Below, in pieces: positions 42,214-52,009 of a stretch of DNA of 64,000 bases. Where the stretch lies: the NCBI GenBank assembly GCA_001899285.1, contig MKWA01000013.1, positions 28,336 to 92,335 on the forward strand, read 5' to 3'. Position numbers and translations under genes: made by a program. The notes below the pieces were generated by a model. It was given only the letters and a program-made list of their open reading frames with translations, was not told the DNA's origin and did no database searches. This stretch comes from Rhizobiales bacterium 64-17 (GTDB lineage: Bacteria > Pseudomonadota > Alphaproteobacteria > Rhizobiales > Xanthobacteraceae). The first letter of the stretch is position 1, and each line of letters opens with the position of its first letter.

Positions 42214-42251
42214 GCCGGACCCGCGGAAGCGGGGCTTGGTAAGCGGAGGGG

Positions 42252-42280
42252 TTTATAGAGGGTGGAATCCGGCCTGTCCA
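42252..42280 (-). promoter_or_regulatory. sigma-70 promoter for tRNA-Phe
   Basis: On the minus strand TGGACA (42280-42275), a 17-nt spacer, then TATAAA (42257-42252), 38 nt before the mature tRNA. This is 5/6 and near-consensus for the -35 and -10 boxes. Confidence 0.65.
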
Positions 42281-42344
42281 GAACGCCGGAGCGGCAAAAA
42301 ACAGTGATCTGCCAAGGAGGTTTGCGGCGTTTCAGGCCTGCTTT

Positions 42345-42554
42345 TCAGCCCCGATCCTCAGGGCTGGTCCTCGGCGCGCCATCGCCGTCCTCGTCGTCGT
42401 CTTCCTTGACCGGAACCGCGTAGACCCCACTCATCCAGCGGTGCAGGTCCACATCGCGGCAGCGCTTGGAGCAGAACGGCTTGAACGCCTCCTCGGCCGG
42501 GCGGCGGCAGATCGGGCAGGGAGCGGCGGGGGCGAGCGAGGGCATGGCACTCAT
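42345..42554 (-). CDS. yacG: DNA gyrase inhibitor YacG
   Basis: A 69-residue zinc protein with the four ligands in APCPICRRP and PFCSKRCRDVDLHRW, the YacG signature. The acidic C-terminus (EDDDEDGDG) is typical. The known family binds GyrB and inhibits gyrase. The ATG directly abuts the stop of the acyl-CoA ligase gene; tRNA-Phe follows downstream. Confidence 0.93.
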   Translation of the reverse strand: MSAMPSLAPAAPCPICRRPAEEAFKPFCSKRCRDVDLHRWMSGVYAVPVKEDDDEDGDGAPRTSPEDRG

Positions 42555-44066
42555 CTAGGGTCTGTCGCGGCGCGCATCCAGGGTGCGCAACTCGGTCTTG
42601 AGGATCTTGCCGTAGTTGTTCTTCGGCAGCGCCGGGACGAACACATAGTCCTTCGGTCGCTTGAAGCGGGCGATATGCGCGAGGCATAGCGCGTCGAGTT
42701 CCGCGCGCGGTGCGTCGCCAACCACATAGGCCACCACGGCCTCGCCCCATTCGGGGTCTGGTCGGCCGATCACCGAGACTTCGCGCACACCGCCGTGCTG
42801 TAGCAGGATTTCCTCGACCTCGCGCGGATAGATGTTGCTGCCGCCGGAGATGATCAGATCTTTCGAGCGGTCCTTGAGCGCGAGATAGCCGTCGGGATCG
42901 AACGCGCCGACGTCGCCGGTGTGGAGATAGCCGCCCTTGAGCGCGGCGGCGCTCGCCGCGTCGTTCTGCCAATAGCCGCGCATCACGACATCGCCGCGCA
43001 CCAGGATTTCGCCGCTCTCGCCGGCGGGCAGCGTGCGATCCTCCGCGCCGGCGATGCGGACATCGACGCAGCGGAACGGCCGGCCGGCGCTGGCGAGCCG
43101 CTCGCGCCAGCGCGGATGGTCGCGGTCGGCGACCTCGGCGCGCGGCAGCACGGTGATGGTCATCGGGCTTTCGCCCTGGCCGTAAATTTGCGCGAGGCAC
43201 GGCCCGAAACGGTCGAGCGCCTTCATCGCGTCCTCGACATACATCGGCGCGCCGCCCCAGACGATGGTGCGCAATTTGTCGCGCGGCAGGTCGGCGGGCG
43301 CCTCGACCATGCGTTTGATCATGGTCGGCGCCGCGAACATTGAGGCGCGCGGCCAGCGCGCGACGAGCTGCGCGATCTCGTCCGGCTCGAAGCCGCCGGA
43401 TTCGGGCACGACATTGGTCGCGCCGGCGGCAATATGCGCCATGATATAGAGACCGGAGCCATGGCTCATCGGCGCGGCATGCAGGATCGCATCGCCGGCC
43501 GCGGTCGGATCGACCTCGCTGACATAGGCTTCGCCCATCACCGCGAGATTGCGGTGGGTCAGCATTGCGCCTTTCGGCCGGCCGGTGGTCCCGGACGTGT
43601 AGAACAGCCAGGCGAGATCGTCGGCGGCGCAGGACGTGAGCGCGATCGGGTCAGCGGCGAGCAGTCGGCCGTAGTCGGCGCCGCCGAGCACGATCATGCG
43701 TTCGAGCGTCACCGGCGCATGCGGCGCGATGTCCGCATCGAGCCCCGGCGACACGAAGCAGACGCGAGCACTTGAATGGTCGAGGATGTAGCCCAGTTCA
43801 GCACCGTGCAGTTTCGCGTTTGCGGGCACGGCGACGAGGCCCGCATGCCAGATGGCATAGAGCGCCTCGACATAGTGCGGCACGTTCTTGGCGATAACGG
43901 CGACACGGTCGCCGGTCTTAAGGCCGAGCGCGCGCAGGCCGCCGGCGAGACGCGCGACGAGGCTGGCGAGTTCATCGTAGCGGGCAAACGCGGCGTCCCC
44001 GGAAGCGACGGCGATGCGGGCGGGATCGCGCTGCGCGGCGGCGTGGAGATCGCTGGCGATGTTCAC
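42555..44066 (-). CDS. AMP-dependent acyl-CoA synthetase/ligase
   Basis: A 503-residue ANL-family adenylating enzyme: P-loop LFYTSGTTGRPKGAML, A5 region IYGQGESPM, A7 YLHTGDVGAFDPDGYL, A8 DRSKDLIISGGSNIYP and the C-terminal lysine in PKNNYGKILKTELR. It activates a carboxylic acid to the CoA thioester; the side-chain preference is unclear (short, medium or aromatic). It lies between maf and yacG, which are usually direct neighbours, suggesting insertion. The start is the ATG at 44066, 27 nt after the maf stop. Confidence 0.92.
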   Translation of the reverse strand: MNIASDLHAAAQRDPARIAVASGDAAFARYDELASLVARLAGGLRALGLKTGDRVAVIAKNVPHYVEALYAIWHAGLVAVPANAKLHGAELGYILDHSSARVCFVSPGLDADIAPHAPVTLERMIVLGGADYGRLLAADPIALTSCAADDLAWLFYTSGTTGRPKGAMLTHRNLAVMGEAYVSEVDPTAAGDAILHAAPMSHGSGLYIMAHIAAGATNVVPESGGFEPDEIAQLVARWPRASMFAAPTMIKRMVEAPADLPRDKLRTIVWGGAPMYVEDAMKALDRFGPCLAQIYGQGESPMTITVLPRAEVADRDHPRWRERLASAGRPFRCVDVRIAGAEDRTLPAGESGEILVRGDVVMRGYWQNDAASAAALKGGYLHTGDVGAFDPDGYLALKDRSKDLIISGGSNIYPREVEEILLQHGGVREVSVIGRPDPEWGEAVVAYVVGDAPRAELDALCLAHIARFKRPKDYVFVPALPKNNYGKILKTELRTLDARRDRP

Positions 44067-44093
44067 GAGATGGCGCCTCCCGCGATCCGAGGC

Positions 44094-44717
44094 TTACAGC
44101 GCGTTCAGCCAGCCGAACCGGATCGGATAGTGCTCGCCGTCGAGCAGCGAGATCGTTTCGTAAAGCGGCAGGCCGACCACATTGGTGTAGGAGCCGACGA
44201 ACTTCACCGCGAAGGTACCGGCGATGCCCTGGATCGCGTAGCCGCCGGCCTTGCCGCGCCATTCGCCCGAGGCGAGATAGGAATCGATGTCCTGCTGCGA
44301 CAGGCGGCGGAAGCGCAGCCGCGTTTCCACCAGCCGCTGCCGGAACGATTCGCGCGGCGTCACCAGGCAGACGCCGGTATAGACGCGGTGGTTGCGGCCC
44401 GACAGCAGCCGCAGGCACTGCGCCGCCTCGTCGAGCAGTTCGGCTTTCGGCAGGATGCGGCGGCCGACCGACACCACGGTGTCGGCAGCGAGGATGAAGG
44501 CACCCTTCAACTCATCGTCGAGCTTCACCGCCTCCAGGGCGGCTTCCGCCTTGGCGCGGGCAAGGCGGGTGGCATAGGCGCGGGGCAGTTCGCCGCGTTT
44601 CGGCGTTTCGTCGATATCGGCGGGTTTCAGCGCGTCGGGCTCGATCCCGGCCTGATTGACGAGCGCCAGGCGGCGTGGCGAGCCGGAGGCGAGCACGAAT
44701 TTGGGGCGGCCGATCAT
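44094..44717 (-). CDS. maf: Maf-family nucleotide pyrophosphatase
   Basis: A 207-residue house-cleaning NTP pyrophosphatase. The N-terminal signature [14 protein letters not shown], the conserved [30 protein letters not shown] and GYAIQGIAG identify it. The family hydrolyses non-canonical or modified nucleotides. ATG 44717 is used; the open extension of 23 codons is discounted. infA, frequently found between the phosphatase and maf in related genomes, is absent here. Confidence 0.93.
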   Translation of the reverse strand: MIGRPKFVLASGSPRRLALVNQAGIEPDALKPADIDETPKRGELPRAYATRLARAKAEAALEAVKLDDELKGAFILAADTVVSVGRRILPKAELLDEAAQCLRLLSGRNHRVYTGVCLVTPRESFRQRLVETRLRFRRLSQQDIDSYLASGEWRGKAGGYAIQGIAGTFAVKFVGSYTNVVGLPLYETISLLDGEHYPIRFGWLNAL

Positions 44718-44800
44718 CGGGTGCTTCGCGGGGATTCGTGTGGTGATTGCAGGATGTTGAGTAGCGGAAGGCCGGGATTTTCTCAACCGCGGCGGGATTG

Positions 44801-45268
44801 TCAGCCGTCGCCGACCCCCTGGCCGCCGAAACGCAGCTTGATGCGCTGCATGAGCTGGTCGCGCACCTCCCGGTAGGCGTCGAGGCGCTGCTCACGGCTG
44901 CCCTCGGTATTGGTCGGGTCGTGGGTCGGCCAGTATTCCACATCGGCGGCCAAGGTCCGGGTCAGTTCCAACGCCCGGTGGTGCGCCTGCGGGGAGAGGC
45001 TGATGATGAGGTCGAAATTCATCCCCTCCCAGTCCTCCAGCTCCTCGATGGTCATCGGCCGGTGCTTGGTCAGGTCGATGCCGCTCTCGTCCATCACCGC
45101 GACCACGAACGGATCGACTTCACCCTTCTGCACCCCTGCGGAGGCGGAATAGATGCTGCGGCCGAACATCTGCTTGAATAGCCCCGCCGCCATCGGCGAG
45201 CGCACCGAATTCAGGCCGCAGACGAACAGCACCGACTGCGGACGCTGCGAGCGCGCCGGGCCGCTCAT
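44801..45268 (-). CDS. low-molecular-weight protein-tyrosine-phosphatase/arsenate-reductase-fold protein
   Basis: A 155-residue protein with a P-loop-like active site [19 protein letters not shown] and a late acid in [11 protein letters not shown]. The loop departs from the canonical CxxGNxCRSP (C-G-L-N-S-V-R-S), as in the homologues found next to UPF0262 in rhizobia. A protein phosphatase activity is therefore not certain. The start is the ATG at 45268. Just upstream is the palindromic repeat, which creates an artificial N-terminal extension in the open frame. Confidence 0.88.
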   Translation of the reverse strand: MSGPARSQRPQSVLFVCGLNSVRSPMAAGLFKQMFGRSIYSASAGVQKGEVDPFVVAVMDESGIDLTKHRPMTIEELEDWEGMNFDLIISLSPQAHHRALELTRTLAADVEYWPTHDPTNTEGSREQRLDAYREVRDQLMQRIKLRFGGQGVGDG

Positions 45269-45276
45269 GCATATCC

Positions 45277-45325
45277 GAGCATGATCTTGTCCGAAAACCG
45301 GTCTCCACTTTTCGGGATCATGCTC
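45277..45325. repeat. bradyrhizobial-type 49-bp palindromic repeat
   Basis: Outer arms GAGCATGATC and GATCATGCTC are exact reverse complements, and the interior (CCGAAAA / TTTTCGG) continues the pairing around CCGGTCTCC. I recall this element type as abundant in Bradyrhizobium and relatives. It sits between the phosphatase gene and the UPF0262 stop, whose last base coincides with its end. It is the only full copy noticed in the window. Confidence 0.8.
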
Positions 45326-45816
45326 TAGCCCTTCCAATGCAGCACGCAGATCAGCGTGAACAGCCGGCGCGCGGTATCGAAGTCGACGGTGACTTTGTTC
45401 TTCAGGCGCTCCATCAGTTGCCGCGAGCCGTCGTCATGTAGGCCACGACGGCCCATGTCGATCGCCTCGATCTTGTCCGGCGTCGCGGTGCGGATCGCGG
45501 CGTAATAGCTGTCGCAGATCAGGAAGTAGTCCTTCACCACGCTGCGCAGTGGTGCGAGCGAGAGGAGATGCGCGACGACCGGCTTGTCGTCCTCTTCGCG
45601 GATATCGAAGGCGAGCCGGTTTCCGGTGATCGAGAGATGCAGCTTGTACGGACCGCCGTCGTGGCCGTTCGGCGCGAAGCTGTTCTTTTCCAGAAGGTCG
45701 TAGATCGCGATGGTGCGCTCATGCTCCACATCGGGATTGGAGCGGCCGATCGACGCCTCATCGAACGTCACCGCGACGAGCCGCTGCTTCGCGCCCGGTG
45801 CGGTGGTTGCGTTCAT
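45325..45816 (-). CDS. UPF0262 family protein
   Basis: A 163-residue conserved alphaproteobacterial protein of unknown function. Recognisable segments are [21 protein letters not shown], where the family pattern is strong, [17 protein letters not shown] and [15 protein letters not shown]. The start is the ATG at 45816, in a 4-nt ATGA overlap with hisD, so it is translated with histidinol dehydrogenase. The TAG stop abuts the palindromic repeat. Confidence 0.92.
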   Translation of the reverse strand: MNATTAPGAKQRLVAVTFDEASIGRSNPDVEHERTIAIYDLLEKNSFAPNGHDGGPYKLHLSITGNRLAFDIREEDDKPVVAHLLSLAPLRSVVKDYFLICDSYYAAIRTATPDKIEAIDMGRRGLHDDGSRQLMERLKNKVTVDFDTARRLFTLICVLHWKG

Positions 45817-47108
45817 GGCAGGTTCAACCGGATCGCGACAGAGCGCGCATGCGCGCCGAGCCCTTCGGCTTCGCCGAGTGCGATGGCGGCGGGGCCGAGC
45901 GCGCGCAACTGCTCCGGGCCGCATTTGAGGATCGATGTGCGCTTCATGAAGTCGAGCACGCCGAGGCCCGACGAGAACCGCGCCGAGCGCGCCGTCGGCA
46001 GAACATGGTTCGAGCCGCCCACATAGTCGCCGATCGCTTCCGGCGTATGCGCGCCGAGGAAGATCGCGCCGGCGTTGCGGATGCGTGCAGCCAACGCCTC
46101 GTCGTCAGCGGCGACGACTTCGAGATGTTCGGGCGCGATGGCATCGACCAGTGGGATCGCATCCGCGAGCGTCGGCACGGTGATCACCGCGCCGAAATTC
46201 GCCCACGACGCGCCGGCGATTTTGGCGCGGGGCAGGGTCTTGAACTGGCTCTCGACCGCGCGTTCCACCTGCGCGGCGAGTGCCGCGTCATCGGTGATCA
46301 GGATCGATTGCGCGCTGTCGTCATGCTCGGCTTGCGCCAGCAGATCGGCGGCGATCCAGTCGGGATTGCCGGTGGCGTCGGCGAGCACCAGCACCTCGGA
46401 TGGTCCGGCGATCATGTCGATGCCGACCTTGCCGAACACGAGACGCTTGGTCGCCGCCACATAGGCGTTGCCCGGGCCGACGATCTTGGCCACCGGCGCG
46501 ATGGTTGCGGTGCCGTACGCGAGCGCGGCGACGGCCTGCGCGCCGCCGATCTTGTAAATCTCGTCGACGCCGGCGAGCGCAGCCGCCGCCAGGACCAGCG
46601 GATTGAGTTTGCCGTCCGGCGCCGGGACGACCATGACGAGCCGGCCGACGCCGGCGACCTTTGCCGGCACAGCATTCATCAGCACCGAGGACGGATAGGC
46701 GGCGGTGCCGCCCGGCACGTAGAGGCCGACCGCCTCGATCGCGGTCCAGCGGCCACCAAGCTCGACCCCGAGCGCATCGGTGAAGCGGTCATCCTTCGGC
46801 AACTGCCGGCGGTGGAACGCTTCGATCCGCTCCCGCGCCAGCTTCAGCGCGGCGAGGGGCTTGGGATCGCATTGCGCGGTGGCGGCAGCGATTTCGGCGG
46901 CCGGGACGCGCAGGGTCTCGGGCGTGAGGGTGAGTCGGTCGAACCGCTGCGTGTAATCGATCAGCGCCGCGTCGCCGCGTGTCTGCACATCGGCGAGGAT
47001 CGCGCGCACCGCCTGCTCGACATCGGCCGACGCCTCGCGCTTGGCGCCGAGGAAGGCCCGGAACTGGGAGGCGAAATCGGCTGATTGGCTGTCGAGACGA
47101 AGCGGCAT
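45813..47108 (-). CDS. hisD: histidinol dehydrogenase
   Basis: A 431-residue zinc enzyme catalysing the last two oxidations of histidine synthesis. [51 protein letters not shown] (zinc-site region), [15 protein letters not shown] and GGSNHVLPT are all HisD signatures. The ATG at 47108 gives the family length. It lies in the conserved order murA - DUF2948 - hisD - UPF0262. Confidence 0.97.
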   Translation of the reverse strand: MPLRLDSQSADFASQFRAFLGAKREASADVEQAVRAILADVQTRGDAALIDYTQRFDRLTLTPETLRVPAAEIAAATAQCDPKPLAALKLARERIEAFHRRQLPKDDRFTDALGVELGGRWTAIEAVGLYVPGGTAAYPSSVLMNAVPAKVAGVGRLVMVVPAPDGKLNPLVLAAAALAGVDEIYKIGGAQAVAALAYGTATIAPVAKIVGPGNAYVAATKRLVFGKVGIDMIAGPSEVLVLADATGNPDWIAADLLAQAEHDDSAQSILITDDAALAAQVERAVESQFKTLPRAKIAGASWANFGAVITVPTLADAIPLVDAIAPEHLEVVAADDEALAARIRNAGAIFLGAHTPEAIGDYVGGSNHVLPTARSARFSSGLGVLDFMKRTSILKCGPEQLRALGPAAIALGEAEGLGAHARSVAIRLNLP

Positions 47109-47230
47109 GACCTGCGCTTTAACGTGAGGGTCCAGCGGTGTCCCGCGGAACGGCGCGGGTTTGGCCTCTCGTCATTGGCGTGCCGGCGGCTTCCCCGTCA
47201 ACCCCGCTGTTCGCGGCGCAGCGGAAGGGG

Positions 47231-47704
47231 TCAGGCCGTGGCGGTCTGCTCGACCGGATGGTCCGGGCGGTGGGCGCAGGTCCAGGCCGGGCCGAGGTCC
47301 GCCAGTTCGGCCTCGAGGCATTCCACCGTCAGCCGCAGCGCGGCGCCGCCGGAGAAGGTGAGGGTGACGGTGCCGGACGGATTGTCGGTTTCGGCGAACT
47401 CGACGGCGAGCAGATTGAGCACGTGATCCGGGCTGGCGAGGTCGATGCCCCGGCTCTGACAGCCTAGCACCCGCTCGAACCGCAGGGCGGCGCGGCGGCG
47501 GCGGAACAGCGGCGGCTCGGCCATGGCGCTCTCCCAGTCGAACCGGTTGACCCCGATCACCAGCCGTTTTTCCCGCGGCAGCCAGATCAGATCGGTGGTC
47601 TTGACCACCGCGTCCTGCAGATGGGTCGAGCCGATCGCGAGATCCTCACCGTCGAGCATCACGAATTTGATGAGATCGGAGGAGGCGGTCATCGCGGAAG
47701 TCAT
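47231..47704 (-). CDS. DUF2948 family protein
   Basis: A 157-residue protein matching the DUF2948 pattern known from alphaproteobacteria: KFVMLDGEDLAIGSTHLQDA, LPREKRLVIGVNRFDWE, RRRRAALRFERVLG and a C-terminal VECLEAELADLGPAW. Function unknown. ATG 47704 is used, with ATG 47692 possible. Its position between murA and hisD is conserved. Confidence 0.87.
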   Translation of the reverse strand: MTSAMTASSDLIKFVMLDGEDLAIGSTHLQDAVVKTTDLIWLPREKRLVIGVNRFDWESAMAEPPLFRRRRAALRFERVLGCQSRGIDLASPDHVLNLLAVEFAETDNPSGTVTLTFSGGAALRLTVECLEAELADLGPAWTCAHRPDHPVEQTATA

Positions 47705-47810
47705 GGCCTGTCGCCCTTGCTGAAGCCGTGCGGTTGCTATGATCCCCAAGCTAGGCCATCGGCCGCGCGGCGCAAGGGGCGCGAACAGCCGCTGCAATCG
47801 ACTTATGCGA

Positions 47811-49097
47811 TCAGCCGCTGAGCCGTTCGATCGAAGCGCCGCAGGCGGAGAGCTTTGCCTCCAGTCGCTCGAAGCCGCGGTCGAGGTGGTAGACCCGGTT
47901 CACGGTGGTTTCACCCTCGGCGGCGAGCGCGGCGATCACCAGCGACACCGAGGCGCGCAGGTCGGTCGCCATCACCGGTGCGCCCTTGAGGCGATCGACG
48001 CCCTCGATGGTCGCCTTCTGGCCGTCGAGGTGGATGCGCGCGCCGAGCCGGGCCAACTCCTGCACATGCATGAAGCGGTTCTCGAAGATCGTCTCGGTGA
48101 TGGTCGAGGTACCCTTGGCGCGGGTCATCAGTGCCATCAGTTGCGCCTGCAGGTCGGTCGGAAAGCCGGGGAACGGCTCGGTGGTCACGGTCACCGGCGC
48201 GATGCCGCCGCCGTTGCGGGTGACGCGGATGCCTTCATTGGTCGCGGTGATGTTCGCGCCGGCCTGCGCCAGCGTGTCGAGCGCCGCCTGCAACAGTTCC
48301 GGCCGCGCATTTTGCAGCATCACGTCGCCGCCGGTCATCGCCACCGCCATGGCGTAGGTGCCGGTTTCGATGCGGTCCGGCAGCACCGAATGGCGCGCGC
48401 CGTTGAGTTTGGCGACGCCCTCGACGGTGATGCGGGTCGTCCCCGCGCCGGAAATCTTCGCGCCCATCTTGTTGAGGCAGTCGGCGAGGTCGCCGACTTC
48501 CGGCTCGCAGGCGGCGTTCTCGATCACCGAGGTGCCATTCGCGAGCACCGCGGCCATCAGCGCCGTATGCGTGCCGCCGACGGTGACTTTCGGGAACACG
48601 ATCTCGTTGCCTTGCAGGCCGCGCGGCGCGCTGGCGATCACATAGCCGGCGTCGATCTCGATCTGCGCGCCCAGCCGCTCCAGCGCCATGATAAGGAGAT
48701 CGACCGGCCGCGTGCCGATGGCGCAGCCGCCTGGCAGCGAGACCTTGGCGCGACCCATGCGCGCGAGCAGTGGCGCGACGACCCAGAAGCTGGCGCGCAT
48801 CTTCGACACGAGGTCGTAGGGCGCGGTGGTGTCGACGATGTTGGCGGCGCTGATGTGCAGCGTCTGGTTGTCGGTGCTTTCGCCAGGGCGCTTGCCGGCG
48901 ATCATCACGTCGACGCCATGATTGCCGAGGATGCGTTGCAGGAGCCGCACGTCGGCGAGACGCGGCACATTGTCGAGGATCAGCGTGTCCTGCGTCAGCA
49001 GGCTCGCGATCATCAGCGGCAGAGTGGCGTTCTTGGCGCCGGAGATCGGAATGACGCCGTTCAATTGGCGGCCGCCGGTAATACGAATGCGATCCAT
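47811..49097 (-). CDS. murA: UDP-N-acetylglucosamine 1-carboxyvinyltransferase
   Basis: A 428-residue enolpyruvyl transferase, the first committed step of peptidoglycan synthesis. [18 protein letters not shown] contains the catalytic lysine, [13 protein letters not shown] the fosfomycin-reactive cysteine, and [31 protein letters not shown] and [12 protein letters not shown] are family blocks. The start is the ATG at 49097, with a 15-codon open extension discounted. Confidence 0.97.
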   Translation of the reverse strand: MDRIRITGGRQLNGVIPISGAKNATLPLMIASLLTQDTLILDNVPRLADVRLLQRILGNHGVDVMIAGKRPGESTDNQTLHISAANIVDTTAPYDLVSKMRASFWVVAPLLARMGRAKVSLPGGCAIGTRPVDLLIMALERLGAQIEIDAGYVIASAPRGLQGNEIVFPKVTVGGTHTALMAAVLANGTSVIENAACEPEVGDLADCLNKMGAKISGAGTTRITVEGVAKLNGARHSVLPDRIETGTYAMAVAMTGGDVMLQNARPELLQAALDTLAQAGANITATNEGIRVTRNGGGIAPVTVTTEPFPGFPTDLQAQLMALMTRAKGTSTITETIFENRFMHVQELARLGARIHLDGQKATIEGVDRLKGAPVMATDLRASVSLVIAALAAEGETTVNRVYHLDRGFERLEAKLSACGASIERLSG

Positions 49098-49218
49098 GTC
49101 GCCCCAACCTTGTGCCGGAGAAGTGCCGGCCCTCGTGAACATGTCCGGCAGTTATGACGATCTGCCGGTCCGGTGCAAAGGGCGCCCCACCGATATGGAC
49201 AACCGGGAACCCGGCCCG

Positions 49219-49416
49219 CTATTCGCCGCCCGATTGCGGCGATTCTCGGACCCCGGAGGTATCCCCGGTCTGGTTAAGTTTTGTTTCTGGTTTGGCGTCC
49301 GTGTCCGTCCCCGCCCGCGCTCGCACTTGCGCCTTGCGACGCTTGAGGTTTTCCCGAAGCGCGGCGGCCAGACGGGCTTCCCGCTGGGCGGTAGCGGATT
49401 TGGCGCGGTCGGACAT
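49219..49416 (-). CDS. small basic protein upstream of murA (65 aa)
   Basis: A 65-residue highly basic protein (ATAQREARLAAALRENLKRR, KAQVRARAG) with an acidic/polar tail. I recall similar short Lys/Arg-rich proteins next to murA in Rhizobiales. No motif gives a function; RNA or ribosome binding is only a guess. It overlaps no other plausible gene. Confidence 0.55.
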   Translation of the reverse strand: MSDRAKSATAQREARLAAALRENLKRRKAQVRARAGTDTDAKPETKLNQTGDTSGVRESPQSGGE

Positions 49417-49595
49417 TTGATCAAGTCTCGGATCAGGTCTCGGGTGCGGTCCTGCCGGCAGAATCGGCGAATTTCGGCCCGGAAAGGGAGCCGAAAGGGC
49501 CTCGCCGGTCCGCCTTCCGGCTCGACATATCGGCTTTGATCGGATATTCGCAAGCCCGCGTCGTTGGCCCCGGCATGCCGGTCCGCCTCACGCTT

Positions 49596-49670
49596 GCTGC
49601 CGTAGCTCAGTGGTAGAGCACTTCATTGGTAATGAAGAGGTCGACAGTTCAATCCTGTCCGGCAGCACCA
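49596..49670 (+). tRNA. tRNA-Thr (anticodon GGT)
   Basis: Acceptor GCTGCCG (49596-49602) pairs with CGGCAGC (49660-49666), then A and an encoded CCA. The anticodon stem CTTCA/TGAAG encloses TTGGTAA with GGT. 75 nt. Confidence 0.96.
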
Positions 49671-49752
49671 TATTTATCTAACATAATCAGATAGTTATAA
49701 GAGCGTCGCGAGAGTGCGGCCAACACGAAGCCATTTTGCGAAAGGTTAGCTG

Positions 49753-50430
49753 ATGCGAAACCTTGATTTTACCTCGTGGCAAAGCCTGCTCATCACGCTG
49801 ATCGGGCTGGCGCTGTTCACGCTCATCAGTATCGGCATCCGTTTGCTGATGATGGTCACGATCCAGCAACGCCGCGAACGGATGAACCGTCAGATCAATG
49901 AGCGGCTTCGTACGCTGATCGCAGCCTACAAAGTGCTGGGCGGGTCATTTACTGGCGATCTCACGGTCGATCCTGCTCATCTGCGCGATCTTCGCCGCGC
50001 CGGCGCCGGGCCCGCGGCCGAACAGTCGAATGACGGCGAAAGTTCAGACCGCAGGCGCCGCATCCGCGATGCTGTCGAGGCTGCCCTGGCCGACATTATC
50101 CTGCTCGGCACCGAGGAGCAGGTTCGATTCGCTGGACGTGCGGCGAACGATCTGATTGCCGGACGCCCCGTTCACACGGACGAACTTGTCACCTCGCTTC
50201 GCACCTTCATTCGTGAGGCGCTGGATCTCGATGCGGTTCCGGTCGATCTCACCATTCCGCCGCAAGGGCCGGCCCGGCCGTCGAGCGCAAATCGCGGTAA
50301 GGGCGAGCGGGACGGCGCGAAGGGCGGAGGTCGCGGCGGCGGTATGGGGATGGGCGGCGGGACGGGTATGGGCGTTGGCCTTGGAAGCGGCGCCGCGAGC
50401 GACGATGCCGCCGAGCACAAAGGCGGCTGA
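49753..50430 (+). CDS. membrane-anchored protein with glycine-rich tail (225 aa)
   Basis: One N-terminal membrane segment (LLITLIGLALFTLISIGIRL, residues ~12-32) is followed by a basic cytoplasmic stretch and a helical domain (RRIRDAVEAALADIILLGTE, VTSLRTFIREALDL). A proline/Arg linker then leads to a Gly/Met-rich low-complexity tail (GGGRGGGMGMGGGTGMG) near residues 195-212. No family is recognised. It lies 82 nt downstream of tRNA-Thr. Confidence 0.78.
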   Translation: MRNLDFTSWQSLLITLIGLALFTLISIGIRLLMMVTIQQRRERMNRQINERLRTLIAAYKVLGGSFTGDLTVDPAHLRDLRRAGAGPAAEQSNDGESSDRRRRIRDAVEAALADIILLGTEEQVRFAGRAANDLIAGRPVHTDELVTSLRTFIREALDLDAVPVDLTIPPQGPARPSSANRGKGERDGAKGGGRGGGMGMGGGTGMGVGLGSGAASDDAAEHKGG

Positions 50431-50585
50431 GCCAGATCATCTCCGCTGGCGGCGAGATACTGGATGGCGGGATCCGGTCGCGCAGGTCTTCGCAATGCGC
50501 CTTGCGCGTGCCACCGTTCCCATCATTCAGATTGCATTCAGCCGCGTGGGATCAGCCTGATGACAGGGGCGCAACATGAGGTTGA

Positions 50586-50825
50586 ATGATGAGTCTTGTT
50601 GCCAGGACGACGATCGCCGCGGCTGTCGCTTCTTTGATGCTGGCGGGCTCCGCGCTCGCGCAAACGTCGAACACCGCGCCAGCGATGGGCGCCGCGCCGG
50701 CGAAGCCCGCGCGGTCCGCTGTATCGATCGAATGTTCGAAGCAAGCGGATGCCAAGGGATTGCACGGCAAGGCGCGCAAGAAATTCCGTTCCGAATGCCG
50801 TAAGGGCGCTGCGAAGCCGCAGTGA
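50586..50825 (+). CDS. PsiF-repeat-like secreted small protein
   Basis: A 79-residue protein with a Sec signal peptide ending at SALAQ (residue ~26), and a single PsiF-like repeat ECSKQADAKGLHGKARKKFR with a second cysteine in ECRKG. PsiF-repeat proteins are small periplasmic proteins of unclear role, named from a phosphate-starvation gene. Two adjacent ATGs (50586 and 50589) could serve as the start. Confidence 0.8.
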   Translation: MMSLVARTTIAAAVASLMLAGSALAQTSNTAPAMGAAPAKPARSAVSIECSKQADAKGLHGKARKKFRSECRKGAAKPQ

Positions 50826-51005
50826 TGACGACAGGATATGGGAAAGGCCGGCGGCCTTTCCCGTTCTCTCCGATATCGGTCCGTGGCGCGACGTGTGGCG
50901 TGCGGGGCGTAAATTTGTCGCTAATTCTCCAGCCCCGTCGGCGGCGTCGCTAGGGAAGTTCCATCCCGCCTGCTACGCTCGCGTCATTGGCAAACGGGGG
51001 CGATC

Positions 51006-51359
51006 ATGGGATTCGCGGACGCAGTCAGATCCTGCTTCGGCAAGTACGCAACATTTTCCGGTCGCGCGGCGCGCTCGGAGTTCTGGTACTGGACCCTGTT
51101 CTCGGTCATCGCGCAAATCGTTGCGGCCATCATCGATGGCATTCTCGATCTCACGCTGATTGAAGCGATCCTGTCGCTGGCGCTGTTGCTGCCGTCCCTG
51201 GCGGTTGCCGCGCGCCGCCTGCATGACATCGACCGCGCCGGGTGGTGGATCCTGATCGCCTTCACCGGCATCGGCATTCTTCTGTTGCTCTACTGGGATT
51301 GTATGAAGGGTACGGATGGCCCTAACCGGTTTGGTCCTGATCCGCTCGCGGCCGGTTGA
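51006..51359 (+). CDS. DUF805 family membrane protein
   Basis: A 117-residue inner-membrane protein. The DUF805 hallmark FSGRAARSEFWYWTLFSV is followed by three to four hydrophobic segments and the loop ARRLHDIDRAGWWILIAF; the end (KGTDGPNRFGPDP) is typical. Function unknown. Its stop overlaps the start of an open frame whose true start I place at 51512. Confidence 0.92.
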   Translation: MGFADAVRSCFGKYATFSGRAARSEFWYWTLFSVIAQIVAAIIDGILDLTLIEAILSLALLLPSLAVAARRLHDIDRAGWWILIAFTGIGILLLLYWDCMKGTDGPNRFGPDPLAAG

Positions 51360-51511
51360 ACCGGCCCCGGGCATCGGCTGACAGGCGCAAGTGTGTGTGC
51401 CGCACCGCGCGGCCGTGCATGTGTATTGACGGCCGCTCCATCTGCCACCATCTTGCCGCATGGGCCGGGCAAGCGTTCGTCCCAGGCCCGGTTCGAGTTA
51501 AAGCGCGCGGA

Positions 51512-51958
51512 ATGTTCGTTCGGTTGACCAGAATCGCACGATGGCGCATGGCGAGGTTACTCGCCGTGTTTTATGCGCTGTGCGTTCTTGCGCCGGCCGC
51601 CGCTTTTGCGTTTGGTGATGGCTCGCGTGCCGCCCATTGCCTGACCGAGTCCAGTCACCATGGCGTGCAGACGGTGCAGATGCAGGCGGTGCCGATGCAC
51701 CAGCATGATGATGGCGCGCTGCACACGCATCAGCCGCAGGTTGCCGATCATCACTCCACAAGCGATCAAGGCAACCAGAAAGCCCCTGACGCTCAGTGCT
51801 GCGGTCTGATCTGTCTCACGGCGCTGCCCGCGACCGATATGATGGCTGCTGCGCCCGCTGTTCTGCGCGCGCCGGTGGTCCTCAGCCGGCCGGATGAGAT
51901 CGCCGGCCAAAGCCCCGCCTGTCTCGATCGCCCCCCGAATTCCTTCGCTGCCGTCTGA
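51512..51958 (+). CDS. small His/Cys-containing exported protein of the copper set
   Basis: A 148-residue protein with an N-terminal signal-like segment (ARLLAVFYALCVLAPAAAF), a His/Met-rich middle (MHQHDDGALHTHQ, ADHHSTSDQ) and a CC-containing hydrophobic block (AQCCGLICLTALP). This layout resembles DUF2946/CopL-like proteins next to copper operons. Metal binding is likely from composition but unproven. ATG 51512 is used; MARLLAVFY a few codons later is possible. Confidence 0.65.
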   Translation: MFVRLTRIARWRMARLLAVFYALCVLAPAAAFAFGDGSRAAHCLTESSHHGVQTVQMQAVPMHQHDDGALHTHQPQVADHHSTSDQGNQKAPDAQCCGLICLTALPATDMMAAAPAVLRAPVVLSRPDEIAGQSPACLDRPPNSFAAV

Positions 51959-52009
51959 GCCGACGCGCGTTGTCGCGCGTCTCGTTTCACGTCGTCAGTC
52001 GAGGTTTCC

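Noticed and set aside
45798..49157. Long plus-strand open frames opposite hisD and murA
   Set aside because: Antisense shadows of strongly conserved housekeeping genes.
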